The notes below the pieces were generated by a model. It was not told the DNA's origin. It ran no database searches and saw nothing but the letters and a program-made list of their open reading frames with translations. The position numbers were made by a program, and so were the translations under genes. Positions 35,930 to 47,175 of a DNA stretch of 64,000 bases are shown in pieces (the first letter of the stretch is position 1; each line of letters begins with the position of its first letter). The stretch comes from Bolinopsis microptera (lineage: Eukaryota > Ctenophora > Tentaculata > Lobata > Bolinopsidae), in the NCBI RefSeq assembly GCF_026151205.1, contig NC_087083.1, positions 5,744,460 through 5,808,459 of the forward strand, written 5' to 3'.

Positions 35930-37230
35930 GTCGCTTATATTAGAGTTTATAAACGAAGGGATATTGATTTGGGGGTGTGGCAGGGAGGAAGGAGGGGACT
36001 TTTTTGTTTGTTTATTAAGTAGGCACATACTCTCAAACTTTATCGTAATATTTTGAATATGGTAGAAAAAAGTAGGTACTAGGTAAGGATAGAAAAGTTC
36101 TTTATAAAGAGGTGGTTCATAGTGAAAATCAGCGGTTTTTACCTGGTCGGTAGACACCATACACTTCAACCTCTGCCAGATTGACCTCTCCTACATACCC
36201 CTCTTTTCTTATTTCAATCTTATCACCAACTCCTTCTTTGAAAAATTCGTAGCATGGTTTTTCTTCCACTATTTTTCCAACGCTAATCTTTGGTCCGTCC
36301 TTATTCACAATGAAAACATAAAATCCCACAATTCTTTCTTTACAGCAGTCCAACCTATTGATCAGTCTGATAGCGGATATTCTGGTTGTGAAAGGTAGGA
36401 AGATCGTTATGCTGAATCCATTAGGATGACCTTTTCCCTCTGTAAAAGTATTGTACTTTCCATCGTAGAGGTTGGTGCTTGGATAGCTAGGGTTTTCGGT
36501 TGTCATTTCAATGCTCTTTATTGCGACATCTGTTGTGAAGGGAAATTTATATTAGGGCTTATATTGACAGAAATGGTATTGAGTTGGGGAGGGGCACTTT
36601 TTTGTCTGTTTATTAAGTGGGCATATGCTCTCAAATTTTATCGTAATATTTTGAAAAATGGAAAACTCCGGTAGGGTAAGAAGATAAATATTCGTGAAAC
36701 ATCCACTAGTAGGGTTAGGATGTCACTGTAACATCCACTAGTAGGGTTAGGATGTCACTGTCACGAAATGGATTGTCTGTGGTATAACAGTTGCAAAGTT
36801 CTTTATAAAGAGGTGGTTCATAGTGAAAATCAGCGGGTTTTACCTGGTCGGTAGACACCGTACACTTCAACCTCTGCCAGATTGACCTCTCCTACATACC
36901 CCTCTTTTCTTATCTCAATCTTATCACCATCTCCTTCTTTGAAAAATTCGTAGTATGATTTTTCTTCCACTATTTTTCCAACGCTAATCTTTGGTCCGTC
37001 CTTATTCACAATGAAAACATAAAATCCCACAATTCTTTCTTTACAGCAGTCCAACCTATTGATCAGTCTGATAGCGGATATTCTGGTTGTGAAAGGTAGG
37101 AAGATCGTTATGCTGAATCCATTAGGATGACCTATCCCCTGTGCAAAACTATCGTAGTTTCCATCGTAGAGGTTGGTGACCGGATAGCTAGCGTCTTCGG
37201 TTGTCATTTCAATGCTCTTTATAACAATAC
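35930..37230. repeat. Segmental tandem duplication of about 0.6-0.7 kb
   Basis: The segment from about 35930 to 36540 matches 36546 to 37230, including one FTP-like exon and its non-coding flank (for example 'tctcaaa.tttatcgtaatattttgaa' and 'gttctttataaagaggtggttcatagtgaaaatcagcgg'). The second copy has extra sequence with a tandem 'catccactagtagggttagg' at about 36699-36770. Confidence 0.85.
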
Positions 37231-38963
37231 GATCTGAAAATTGACAATTATTTATATTGAAATCCAGCTTACACCTGGTAAAACTTTTTAGGTGCCTTCA
37301 GAAGTGTATCTTAATTTGCGCTTAAATTAATTTAAGTTGCACTAATTGAGGAGGTGTTCTAGCAAAATTGTAAAAATGTCGCTCCGGTTTATTTCTCAGA
37401 ATCGTAAGCAAAAGTCGCCCCGATTTATTTCTAAGAATTGTAAGCAAATGTCGCGAAATTGTAACATTTGCGCACGGACCTAACTTTTGCACCATTTTGT
37501 ATTTGAACTGGGGCGACATTCGCTTACAATTCTGAGAAGAAAACATCTACTGCACTAACTATAAAGTAGCTTGCAGTACATCGTGCAAAGGATTTAGCCT
37601 TAGGTTCATCATCTATCGACTATCAATGATGAACTAGCCAGTTTCTATCCATTTTTTCCCGATCATTCATATCCTTATATTATGATTATCGAACAAAATT
37701 GAGAATATTTTCTTTTTTGGAAGTCAAAAAGGTTGGTTGTCAATACGATTAAAATTACTCACTGCTGTAGTCAATGCAGGTGTCACATGAGCAATGTCCT
37801 GCTGTATTCCCGCACCATCCCCCTGGATTACAGCAAGAAGAACCTTCTGGTTGGTCAGGATTGCACTGAGCTGGAGTTCCGTCAGGGAGAGGGTTATCAG
37901 GTCCGCATTTAATGTCATCTCTCCACATCTTTTCTCCTGTAATCAGAGTTTTGAAAAAACAAGAATTTCGCCGCATTTAATCCACGCACGATAAAATATA
38001 CCTATACGGTATACCATTATATTATTGCATTATATTAAATGCACTTTATAGTTTATATGCAATACGTATGTTGAATTATGTTGAACTCCGTGTTACACAG
38101 AGCTATTATAATCTAAAGCAACACACTGAGTGTTACACACTCTTACACTCTAAAGACTCATCGATAAAACCCGGGTAAAGACGAAAGGCTGTGATCAGGG
38201 ATCAGGGCACGTTTTGATTAACAGAGATGAGAGGGAGCAGCAGAGTTGCTTTAGTAAAGCCCTGATCACAGCCTTTCGTCTTTACTCGGGTTTTATCGAT
38301 GAGTCTTATGAATGTTGTAGAAGGTGATTAGGTTGAAAGTCTATTGCTCGCTTCTCTTACGCAGTGGTGTAACGTTACCTGTTGCCCCCCCCCCCCACCC
38401 GCCGAAAATTCGCCCCCATGTTGGCGCTCCTTCCCCTTTTGGCGCCCCTCCCTAAAATTGAACAAATTAGGTGATTTTAGACGATACGCTTAGCTAGTAA
38501 AATCTCTGAAAAAGTGTGTTTCTAGAACAAAACGCTCAGTTTTGCTAGTACCTCAGTTAAGTTTTTCAAAATTGTCCCACACTAAAATGCAGTAAGAGAC
38601 AACGAAGGGGACAATTAAAATACAGTAGGTATATGTACTGATGAACATTTTCCGATTTAATTATCGTGGGACAAAACGTTCCAGTAAACAGAAACATAAA
38701 CAAACAGTAAATTAAACCTACAAATGCTAAACATTACAATTAGAAATCTTTAAAGGTTTTTCTATGTCATCCATTGATCGTAATTAAGGTAACACAGCTG
38801 CACCCAGAAAATTCAGAGATTAGAACTAAGTGTGATAATTATAACCATCTTATAAAATTTCTGATTGTTATCAATCATTAAGAAATTATACCTTAATTAT
38901 TAGGCCTAGATTCTTACCTTGACACATGTCGACATCATTGAGAAGAATAATCACGACCATCAT
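36129..38963 (-). CDS. Secreted hevein-domain plus tandem fucolectin-like (FTP/F5-8C) protein
   Basis: Predicted minus-strand exons are 38963-38918, 37936-37763, 37233-36844 and 36529-36129, all joined in phase 1 with GT-AG borders. Exon 1 gives a short signal peptide (MMVVIILLNDVDMCQ). Exon 2 encodes MWRDDIKCG and a chitin-binding type 1 (hevein-like) domain with CNPD, CCNPGGWCG and HCSCDTCIDY. Exons 3 and 4 are near-identical domains of the fucolectin/tachylectin type (TNLYDGNY, then IRLINRLDCCKERIVGFYV), a family that binds fucose-like sugars with calcium. Such proteins act as extracellular lectins. Each domain exon ends CGACCAG|gtaaaa, so either it splices onward or it reads a few codons to TGA. 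The final exon may therefore lie further downstream. The two domains may be consecutive or alternative. Confidence 0.7.
37763..37936 (-). other. Hevein-like chitin-binding exon
   Basis: The 174-bp exon carries Cys spacing typical of chitin-binding type 1 domains (C..(..)CC.PGGWCG....HC.C..C). The SG(G)WCG-like core that contacts N-acetylglucosamine is present as GGWCG. Splice sites are attacag on the 5' side and gtgagt on the 3' side. Confidence 0.8.
38153..38308. repeat. Fold-back (MITE-like) inverted repeat
   Basis: The left arm (38153-38200, agactcatcgataaaaccc...) and the right arm (38259-38308) are reverse complements over about 48 bp with one mismatch. They flank a spacer of about 58 bp. 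The element lies in an intron of the hevein/FTP gene. Confidence 0.9.
38362..38592. mobile_element. Truncated hAT-like MITE relative
   Basis: It begins cagtggtgtaacgtt and continues with 'aaaaagtgtgtttctaga', 'gcagttttgctagtac'-like and 'aaattgtcccaca' blocks that match the complement of the complete MITE at 57132-57324. It contains extra C-rich sequence and lacks the other end. Confidence 0.7.
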
Positions 38964-39299
38964 AGCATTGCACGGATGGATGAAGTTGTTGAGAAGCTTT
39001 TTCTTCACTTTGGCACGCGTGCGCGGAGAAAGGCGGCGATCCCTCAATTTTGTAGGTGGAATCATTCGGTTGTTCAATGTTACCTTAGCTGTTCGAGAGC
39101 ATGCAAAACAAAACTGTTGGATAGTTTAGTTAGGATCTATAGCCTATACTCTAAAGCAACAGTTGACATTTTCGATAGGTCATTAAATGCGGAATATGAT
39201 TTAAAAAAAGATAACGCTAAAAGGATTTTAAATGACGAAGTTATCTATATCAAGCAATTTTTTTCTCGTTAGCGAAATTAATTGCATTCTCATGTGATA

Positions 39300-40855
39300 G
39301 CGTGCTACGAGACAGTAGAAATGATAAAAGAGTCTTGCTGCACTGTTGTTCTATTTTTATTCCATTTCTTTGGAGTTGGACCTAGTTTAGTGTTTTCGGC
39401 GTAATAAGCCTCTAACAGCCGAAAGGATTATGTGATTAAAGGAGGAAGCCGAGAATCTTTATTTGTGCGTCTGTGTGAACAGGAAGGTGTATATCATTGT
39501 TTTTAAAGGATTGCGGCGCAATAAGCCTCTAACAGCCGAAAGGATTATGTGATTAAAGGAGGAAGCCGAGAATCTTTGTTTGTGCGTCTGTGTGAACAGG
39601 AAGGTGTATAACTGAGTAAATTACTACTAGATGGATGAGACGGCACTCGGCAATTATGGAACTTAATGTAGGACTCAAAGTTATAAAAGGTTACGATTAT
39701 TATGTGCTGCAAGGTATAAGCGATAACCATGTTTACCCACTAAGAGCAACCCAGAAGGCTTGAAGGTGACGTACTGTGAGGGATGGTTCGCAATTTATCA
39801 ACGATTGTAAGTGTCAATTACTATTCATGATTCTACCCATAATTAATGATACAGGCTGCTTATAGTTATAACTGCTTGAAGACGTCCTTAAAGAGGTCTG
39901 GTCAATTTATCAGTGGTTAGGAATAGGGGTAATATACATAATTACAAAATGATAATGGATACTTTGAGTTTATACACAGAATGTTCTGATTTGCCCATTA
40001 CAGGGTCTGTCAGCTATAACAATTCTTTATCAAAGTATCAATTATTATTCATGATGATCCCCTTAATCAATAATGCAGTCTCCAACAGGCTGCTCTTAAC
40101 GGTACACATACGGAAGTTCGACACGTACGGAAGTTCGACAAACCCTAAAGTTCGACTTTTTCGAACTTTGGTGCGCTACTTGGACTATAGTTCGACACGC
40201 ACTGAAGATCGACAAGGCTGTCGAATCTCAGTACGCTACCTGAACAGGTTGTACTAAAGTTCGACGAGAGAACTGCGATTGGGTAGATAAGATGAATATT
40301 CTAATTTAAATCAGCTTTCAACTTATTTCATAACTTTTCATGACAGATTTTCAACAATTATTATGATAATAAAGTTTGATATTATCAAGATGTTAATATA
40401 AACTGTACATAATATAAATAATATTCAAAGTCAACAAGCAACCATGGATCACATTTCAAATAATCCGTCCTTTCGAAGTCATCATGAAACAGGATAATGT
40501 TGTTCAGCCTCCTGGAGACGTCCTTAGATAATAAAGAGGTCAAACAATTTACCGGTGGTTAGGGGTGCTGTTGAGTCGGTAATTTTAACGACATAACGGA
40601 CACTTTAAGTTTTTGCACGGATAACAAACGGGTAACACACGGGTAACCTACAGTAAACAGTAGTCTATAAAAGTATAAAGGCTACTTACTATTTTAAGGA
40701 TTGGATATATTAGGTTGAACATATCAGTGACCATAAATTGATAGTGTGATCCATGGATTTCTGTTAATTGACTCCCTCACTCGAGCGAAAAACCTCATTT
40801 AAAACAACACTTTCCCTTCACACAGACCTCATTAACTTTCTGACAGAGCTTCAAA
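39300..40855. other. Non-coding interval between the lectin-like gene and gene C
   Basis: It holds a two-copy tandem duplication (39397-39610), a cluster of 'gaagttcgac' motifs (40105-40265) and AT-rich sequence. No supported gene is seen. Confidence 0.6.
39397..39610. repeat. Two-copy tandem duplication of about 114 bp
   Basis: The segment 'aataagcctctaacagccga' through 'gtgtgaacaggaaggtgtat' occurs at 39402-39494 and again about 114 bp later with very few differences. It is recent or conserved; no coding content is seen. Confidence 0.88.
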
Positions 40856-40861
40856 TACTTT

Positions 40862-41070
40862 GTTTGAGAAACTCAATAGAAACTATGTGGACCATGAGTC
40901 AACATTAACAAACTGTATGTTAATTGGTAATCGCTATTGTTACTTCTTCTCCTGAACAAACAATTACAGATCAGAGGAGACTTGAGGAATTGCAGAGAGA
41001 GAAAGAAATGTAACACAACTTTTACAAGAATTCCTGACAACAGATTCCAGCTATAAGAACAATAGGCCCC
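40862..41070 (+). promoter_or_regulatory. Conserved upstream block of gene C
   Basis: This is the same block as before genes B and E: 'gagaaactcaatagaaacta', 'tgtggacca.gagtcaacatt', 'aacaaactgtatgttaattg', then 'cagatcagaggagacttgag' and 'attcctga'. The ATG lies about 440 bp downstream. The homology continues more weakly to the start codon (for example 'tttcaaacaaaattctttt'). Confidence 0.6.
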
Positions 41071-41510
41071 CATTAACAGTACCCTTTCTTGAAGATTAAT
41101 CCTCTCAGTGGCAGTGGCGTGATATCGTTTTCAATGTAGTAAATTTTATATGTGAAAAATGCAGTTTAAGATATGATTTTCTTGAAAAACTTTCAAACAA
41201 AATTCTTTTTATTTTTGTGAGCTTTTATTTGAAATCCGCGAATAACGCTCAACATTGTTGTATATTGTAGCAGTGTATATTGTACTGTATATTGTAGTAG
41301 TGGTACTAATATCAGCATCAGTAGCACTAGATACTTAAATAGCAATTCACCACACACGCCCTCTAGTTGGCCTATTATACCTGTTAACAGGTAACACACA
41401 CACAAAAGAATGTATGTGCGTTTTGGTACTTTTACTTACGTGCTTTTTGGTAATTATACTTTTATTTGATTCAATTTCGCCCAGAAGAATGAAACTATAA
41501 ACTGTCAAAT

Positions 41511-44500
41511 ATGGGGCGTCAAACTTACACTGAAGACGCAGAAGTGACGGTGGATGTTAAAGCACAAGCATCTAAAGATGAAGACAGCTATAAATCGAAT
41601 GATTATGAAGAAGAAATCTCAGCTCTGGAAGAATTTATGGCGGGAATTCAAGAGGCTTTTGAATCACTGATACAATCATCAGAAGATGGAAGTAGCAGTA
41701 GTAGTAGCAGTAGTAGTAGTAGTAGTAGTAGTAGTGACGAGGAGGAGTTCTTAGAACAGGCATCGAAGTATTTTATTGAGGCTTATGATGAACTGAACTG
41801 TATCGGATTACTGATGAGTGATACGGACTCGTCTGGTATGGAATCGCCTACAGCTTTTGAAAAATTTGAAAATTCGGTTATCAAAGTGGAAGTGTCATCA
41901 GGGAAAGCTGAAACACCGACTCACGAATTTGAAAATTCAGTTATCGATGTGGAAATATCATCAGAGGAAGGAGAAACACCATCTTACGAATTTGAAAATT
42001 CAGTTATCGAAGTGGAAGACGAAGATGTCCAATTGAAAACATTACCTATTCCGATCAAAGTTATTTCTGTTGAAATCGAAGCCCCAGAAGTCGAAATCGA
42101 AGCACCAGCTGTCGAAATCGAAGAACCAGGTGTCGAAATCGAGGAACCAGCTTTTGAAATCGAAGCCCCAGAAGTCGAAATCGTAGCACTAGCTGTCGAA
42201 ATCGAAGGACCAGGTGTCGAAATCGAAGCACCAGCTTTTCAAATAGAGGCACCGGTAGTCGAATTGGAAACACCTTCCATTGGATTCGAAGGACCAGCTG
42301 TGGAAGTAGAAGCACCAGCTTTCGAAATTGAAGCTCCAGCTATGAAAATTGAAACACCAGCCATCGAAATCGAAGCACCCTCTGTAGAAGTCGAAACACC
42401 AGCTTTTGAAATCGAAGCACCAGCTTTGGAAGTTGAAACACCAGAAATCGAAATCGAATCACCAGCTGTAGAACTAGAAGTTGAAACACCAGCTTTTGAA
42501 ATCGACGCACCAGCTGTAGAACTAGAAGTTGAAAAACAAAAAACCGAAGAAAATGAAGTCATTGAAACGGAAGCAGAAGTCGAAATATCAGCAAATAAAG
42601 AGTTTCTTCCACAGGTTAGAACGTTCTTCCAAGAGCTACTGGATTTCGAAGAACCAGATGTCGAAATTGAAGAACCAGCTGGCGAAATCGAAGAAAATGC
42701 TTTTATTGAAGCGGAAGCACCAGCTGTCGAAATAGAAGAACCAGCTCTTGAAATCGAAGCACCAGCTGTCGAAATCGAAGAAAATGCTTTTATTGAAGCG
42801 GAAGCACCAGTTGTCGAAATAGAAGAACCAGCTCTCGAAATCGAAGCACCAGCTGTCGAAATAGAAGCACCAGTAGTCGAATTCGAAGAGTCAGTCATAC
42901 AAATCGAAAGTCCATCTGACCAGGCTGAAACACCATATGCTGAAACCGAAGCGATAAGAGCAGAGGGTCCGGGGTTGATAGACTGTTTTGTTGGTGATCA
43001 GGGCGACTTTCAAGTCTTCAACAGAAATGCTATACGCGGGACACTTAGTGTACGGGTGAAGAGACCCAAAGCCAAATCTCAAGTAGGTAAATGGAAGGGA
43101 GGAAAACGGACTGTAAACTGTAGATACAACCCAGAAGTAGCTGGAAAGTACATTATCATAATCAAGTGGGACTATCACCATATCAAGGGCAGTCCATTCA
43201 CGTTACAAGTTAGAAATCGTCCAGAAATCGAAACAACAACTGTTGAAATTGAAGCACCAGCAATAGAATTCGGATCGCCAACTGTTGAGGCTGAAGAACC
43301 AGCTGTAGAAAGCGACATTTCCGCTGACCAAGTTAAAACATCAGATGTTGAAATCGAATCTCTAATCGAAACGCCGTGGCCAGTATGGCCATGGGCAGAG
43401 GGTCCGGGCTTGATGGACTGTTTTGTGGGTGATCTGGTTGACTTCCAAGTCTTCAAAGAACAAGCTGGACGCGGCACACTAAGTGTGAGAATTAAGGGAC
43501 CCAATGCCAAATCTCAAGTAAATATATGGAAGGGACCGAAACGGACCGTCACCTGTAGATACAGCCCAGAAGTAGCTGGAAAGTACACCATCAACATCAA
43601 GTGGAAGGACGAACACATCATGGGCAGTCCATTCAACATAAAAGTCAGAAAACACCCAGCAATAGACAGCGGAACAACAGTTGCCGAAATCGAAGCTCCA
43701 GCAATGGAATTCCAATCGCCAACAGTTGAAGCTGATACATCACCTGAAGAAATCGAAATTCCAACGGACCAGATTGAAACCCAAGATGTTGAAATCGAAA
43801 AACCAGCAATTGAATTCAAAACGCCAGCTGTCGAAATCGATACACTCGATGGTGAACTCAAAACACCACCCGTTGAAGTGGAACCTCCAGCGTCCGGGAT
43901 CAAAAAAACGTCTCTTAAAAGAAAGGCCTCTGCACGAATTTCACGATTGTTTCGACCAGCTGCCAAAATTGAGCTGCCAGCTGACGAAGATGGAACACCA
44001 GCTGTTGAAGTGGAAGCCCCTGAAATTGAATTGGAATCTCCAACTTTTGAAGTTGAAGCTTCTGTAGATGGACAAATCGAAGAACCAAAAATGGACATTT
44101 CAGCTGAGAAGATCGAGACGCCGGATGTTGAAATTGAATCACCAGATGTTGAACTCGAAACACCAAATGTTACAGTCGAAGTGGAGTCTTCAGCTCCTGA
44201 AATCGAAACGACACCTATCAAAAGAAAGAAATCAGGAAGATTCTCACGATTGTTTCGACCAGCCGCCAAAATTGAACTGCCAGCTGACGAAGTTGAAACA
44301 CCAGCTTTGGAAATCGATTCACCAGTAATTGGATCACCAACTGTTGAAGCTAATGGACCAGCTGCAGAAATTGAAATTTCAGCTGACCAGATTAAAACTG
44401 CAAAGGTTGAAGTCGCCATTTCAAATGTTGAACTAGAAACCCCAGCCGTCGAAGTAGAGCCAACAGTCTCCGGAATCAAGAAAACATCTCTCAAAAGAAA

Positions 44501-45179
44501 GAAATCGGGACGATTTTCACGATTATTTCGACCAGCCGCCAAAATTGAATTGCCAGCTGACGAACTTGAAACACCAGCTCTCGAAATCGATTCACCAGTA
44601 ATCGAATTGGAATCACCAACTGTTGAAGCTAATGGACCAGCTGCAGAAATTGAAATTTCAGCTGACCAGATTAAAACTGCAAAGGTTGAAGTCGCCATTT
44701 CAGATGTTGAACTAGAAACCCCAGCCGTCGAAGTAGAGCCAACAGTCTCCGGAATCAAGAAAACATCTCTCAAAAGAAAAGCTTCTGCAAGAATGTCAAA
44801 ATTGTTTCGACCAGCTGCTAAAACTAACAAACCAGCTGACAAACTTGAAACACCAACCGTTGAACTCGAAGCACCAGCAATCGAATTGGAATCTGCAATT
44901 GTTGAAGCTGAAGCACCAGCTGCAGAAATCGTAATTTCAGCTGAGCAGGTTGTTGAACTCGAAACCCCAGTCGTCGAAGTGGAACCACCATCTTCTGGAA
45001 ACAAAAGAACATCCCTTAAAAAAAATAAATCGGGACGATTTTCACGATTGTTTCGACCAGCCGCTAAAATTGAAGTGTCAGCTGACAAAGATGGATCACC
45101 AGCTGTTGAAATCGAAGCACCAGAAATCGAATTGGAATCACCAATTGTTAAAGCTGAAGTACCAGCTGCAGAAATTTAA
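41511..45179 (+). CDS. Gene C: two-filamin-repeat protein with poly-Ser and five LFRP cassettes
   Basis: A single exon of 1222 codons starts MGRQTYTEDAEV in a context shared with gene B (gaatgaaact..aa..gtca.atATG). Order: acidic helix, a poly-Ser run from an (agt)n microsatellite (about 41690-41736), one FLEQA motif ending ELNCIG, and acidic heptads. Filamin Ig-like repeats follow at about 42951-43222 and 43382-43654, then five basic cassettes (K(T/R)SLKRKASARISRLFRP or KRKKSGRFSRLFRP) separated by heptads. The stop lies inside a heptad: AAT-TTAAATTTCAG stands where sister units have ATTGAAATTTCAG, so a GAA-to-TAA change probably shortened the protein. The role is inferred as for gene A. Confidence 0.88.
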   Translation: MGRQTYTEDAEVTVDVKAQASKDEDSYKSNDYEEEISALEEFMAGIQEAFESLIQSSEDGSSSSSSSSSSSSSSSDEEEFLEQASKYFIEAYDELNCIGLLMSDTDSSGMESPTAFEKFENSVIKVEVSSGKAETPTHEFENSVIDVEISSEEGETPSYEFENSVIEVEDEDVQLKTLPIPIKVISVEIEAPEVEIEAPAVEIEEPGVEIEEPAFEIEAPEVEIVALAVEIEGPGVEIEAPAFQIEAPVVELETPSIGFEGPAVEVEAPAFEIEAPAMKIETPAIEIEAPSVEVETPAFEIEAPALEVETPEIEIESPAVELEVETPAFEIDAPAVELEVEKQKTEENEVIETEAEVEISANKEFLPQVRTFFQELLDFEEPDVEIEEPAGEIEENAFIEAEAPAVEIEEPALEIEAPAVEIEENAFIEAEAPVVEIEEPALEIEAPAVEIEAPVVEFEESVIQIESPSDQAETPYAETEAIRAEGPGLIDCFVGDQGDFQVFNRNAIRGTLSVRVKRPKAKSQVGKWKGGKRTVNCRYNPEVAGKYIIIIKWDYHHIKGSPFTLQVRNRPEIETTTVEIEAPAIEFGSPTVEAEEPAVESDISADQVKTSDVEIESLIETPWPVWPWAEGPGLMDCFVGDLVDFQVFKEQAGRGTLSVRIKGPNAKSQVNIWKGPKRTVTCRYSPEVAGKYTINIKWKDEHIMGSPFNIKVRKHPAIDSGTTVAEIEAPAMEFQSPTVEADTSPEEIEIPTDQIETQDVEIEKPAIEFKTPAVEIDTLDGELKTPPVEVEPPASGIKKTSLKRKASARISRLFRPAAKIELPADEDGTPAVEVEAPEIELESPTFEVEASVDGQIEEPKMDISAEKIETPDVEIESPDVELETPNVTVEVESSAPEIETTPIKRKKSGRFSRLFRPAAKIELPADEVETPALEIDSPVIGSPTVEANGPAAEIEISADQIKTAKVEVAISNVELETPAVEVEPTVSGIKKTSLKRKKSGRFSRLFRPAAKIELPADELETPALEIDSPVIELESPTVEANGPAAEIEISADQIKTAKVEVAISDVELETPAVEVEPTVSGIKKTSLKRKASARMSKLFRPAAKTNKPADKLETPTVELEAPAIELESAIVEAEAPAAEIVISAEQVVELETPVVEVEPPSSGNKRTSLKKNKSGRFSRLFRPAAKIEVSADKDGSPAVEIEAPEIELESPIVKAEVPAAEI
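41690..41736 (+). repeat. (agt)n microsatellite coding poly-Ser
   Basis: About fifteen consecutive agt/agc triplets encode a serine run just before the FLEQA motif of gene C. The other paralogues lack it. Confidence 0.92.
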
Positions 45180-45850
45180 ATTTCAGTTCACTAGTTTGAA
45201 ACGCCAGATGTTGAAATGGAGAAGTTGATATAATGTCTGACAATAGACCAGACCTGAGACATGCAGTGAGAAAGTGTCAAATATAAAAAATTTCGATATA
45301 AAACCCTCTTTTGTTCTTATCTGATTAGTGACGACTCACGATTGTGGTCGTAAAAAACAATTAAGCGAACACACAATTAGTTTGAATAATGATTTATTTC
45401 TCTACGCAATACCAAATTAGTGAATGAATTATGGACGGAATTTTTGTGATTAGTGAAATATGAGGCTAAAAATAACAATAATCTTTAAAGTAATGTCTAG
45501 ATTAAATTTTAGTAATATTACTAAATATTATATTATTTATTGCATGAAGCTTTTATTGTTAACGCAATCTTGGTTGTTTGTGGTGAAAATTGTCAAATCA
45601 TTTAAAATCTCTTACTATCTTCTTTTTTTAGAAACTCAAAATGTTATTGTTAATAATAATTGTATTTAGAAACAAAATCTCATATTTTTATTCGAAAATA
45701 ATTAAAAAGTGAAACACTTGCAGTTAGAGTTGGCAAAATTTGGGATTATGATTTTATTTTTATCACAAGTTTCGAAATTAACGTCCCTCAAGAGTCAAGA
45801 CTAAAAACACATTTTTTCTTTCTGTCGTCTTGGCTCAGTTTAACTATTAT
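45180..45850. other. 3' flank of gene C
   Basis: The decayed repeat continues a short way (FETPDVEME after two stops, 45205-45230). Non-coding DNA related to the 3' flanks of genes A and B follows (tttttagaaactcaaa, aattaaaaagtgaaacactt). No other gene is seen. Confidence 0.6.
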
Positions 45851-46783
45851 AACACACATAACCCCGGCATGCGCAGGGATTATATTTCAATTTTTCCCGC
45901 GACGCGCGGGAAAAATTTATAATAATTTCGAGTGTGAAGCACGAGGGATTATTATGAAAATAACCCCGACGTGCTTTAGCACGAGGGGTTATTTTAATAT
46001 AACTTAAGCGTGCCGGTGTTATGTGTTATAAACCCCTCCGGGTTAGTGCTAGGACCAACAAATTTGACATTTTACTCTTAATTCTAGCTATATGAGATCA
46101 TTATGGAAAATATGAAATGGAATTGGGGACTACCAAATAAATACAACTAAGGTACTATGACTTTTGAAATTGGGGTTATATCTAAACATTATTCCTCAGT
46201 CAGAACGTTGAATGAATATGAATATCGATAAGGGGCGTCGAGTTAAGCCTGGCAAGCAATAAAAGCTAATAATGATATCGTGTCATGAAGTTCATCAAAG
46301 TAGACGACTATAATACATGGCTTATATCAAACACGACAAAATTAACCGAACCGGACAAAATCAAATGTAACCGTCGAGACAAGTTTTGGAACTGGTCCAA
46401 TTAATGTAAGGGTTTAAGTAATGTAAGCAGTGTGCTGGAGTTTTGCCAGCGCCTGCAATTAGACCGATAAGTAGATCGAGTGTATTTATAGTTCTTACGT
46501 TAAGCCATAGGTCACGTGACATTTTTTACCAATGCGCGTCGCAGTAGTTAGTCACGTGATGCACGTCATCAAAACACGTGACAGTGCGCGGTTGAAATTC
46601 TCATGGAATCTCAAAACAAAACAAATCTTGTTGAGCCAAATTAGCGGGGCGGGATTATAAAAGCTGTGCCGGGGTTATTTATTCAGCGGGAAAAAACTAA
46701 CAGCGTGAGCCGGGATTATGAGAATCTATTTAGCGGGAGCCGGGATTATCAGAATCTTATTCTATCCCGGAGGGGTTTATAAC
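45851..46783 (-). mobile_element. Non-autonomous deletion derivative of the Crypton-like element
   Basis: In inverted orientation this copy carries both ends of the element at 59614-62017: the left end gttataaacccctccgggat (complement at 46764-46783) and the right end with its hairpins (45851-46080). It keeps part of the promoter-like region with cacgtga motifs (46505-46580) and the segment just before the ORF, but lacks the recombinase gene entirely. Confidence 0.85.
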
Positions 46784-47175
46784 GGAAACACCTGGATCAA
46801 TAATTTAACCGCGAATTATTTCACTCCCCAAATGTGAAATCAACACTGAGCACTGAGCAGCCCAAATGGAAATTCTTCCCTCTGTCCAATTTAAGAATTT
46901 ATGGAAATGAGAGCATACCAAGTAATGATTCACACAAAAATCGTCGATAATCAGATTTCCAATTTGGGATTATTTAAAGAAATATAGTGTCGTGTTGGGA
47001 AAATGTCGAGTTACTTATAGTGAGACCAAACCAACTATATTTACCTCAATTCTCTAGTCTTTTCAGACGCAGAATCTTCTACACTCTCTGACTTCTTCTG
47101 ATGTCTGGGACTTACGACCCCAGATGTAGCTTTCAACGACGTTTTAAGGGCCCAACGTTCAGCTGTTCATCAGGG

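Noticed and set aside
38919-39272. 117-codon + strand frame
   Set aside because: It is opposite the signal-peptide exon of the hevein/FTP gene, whose minus-strand splice phases fit; no domain is seen on the + strand.
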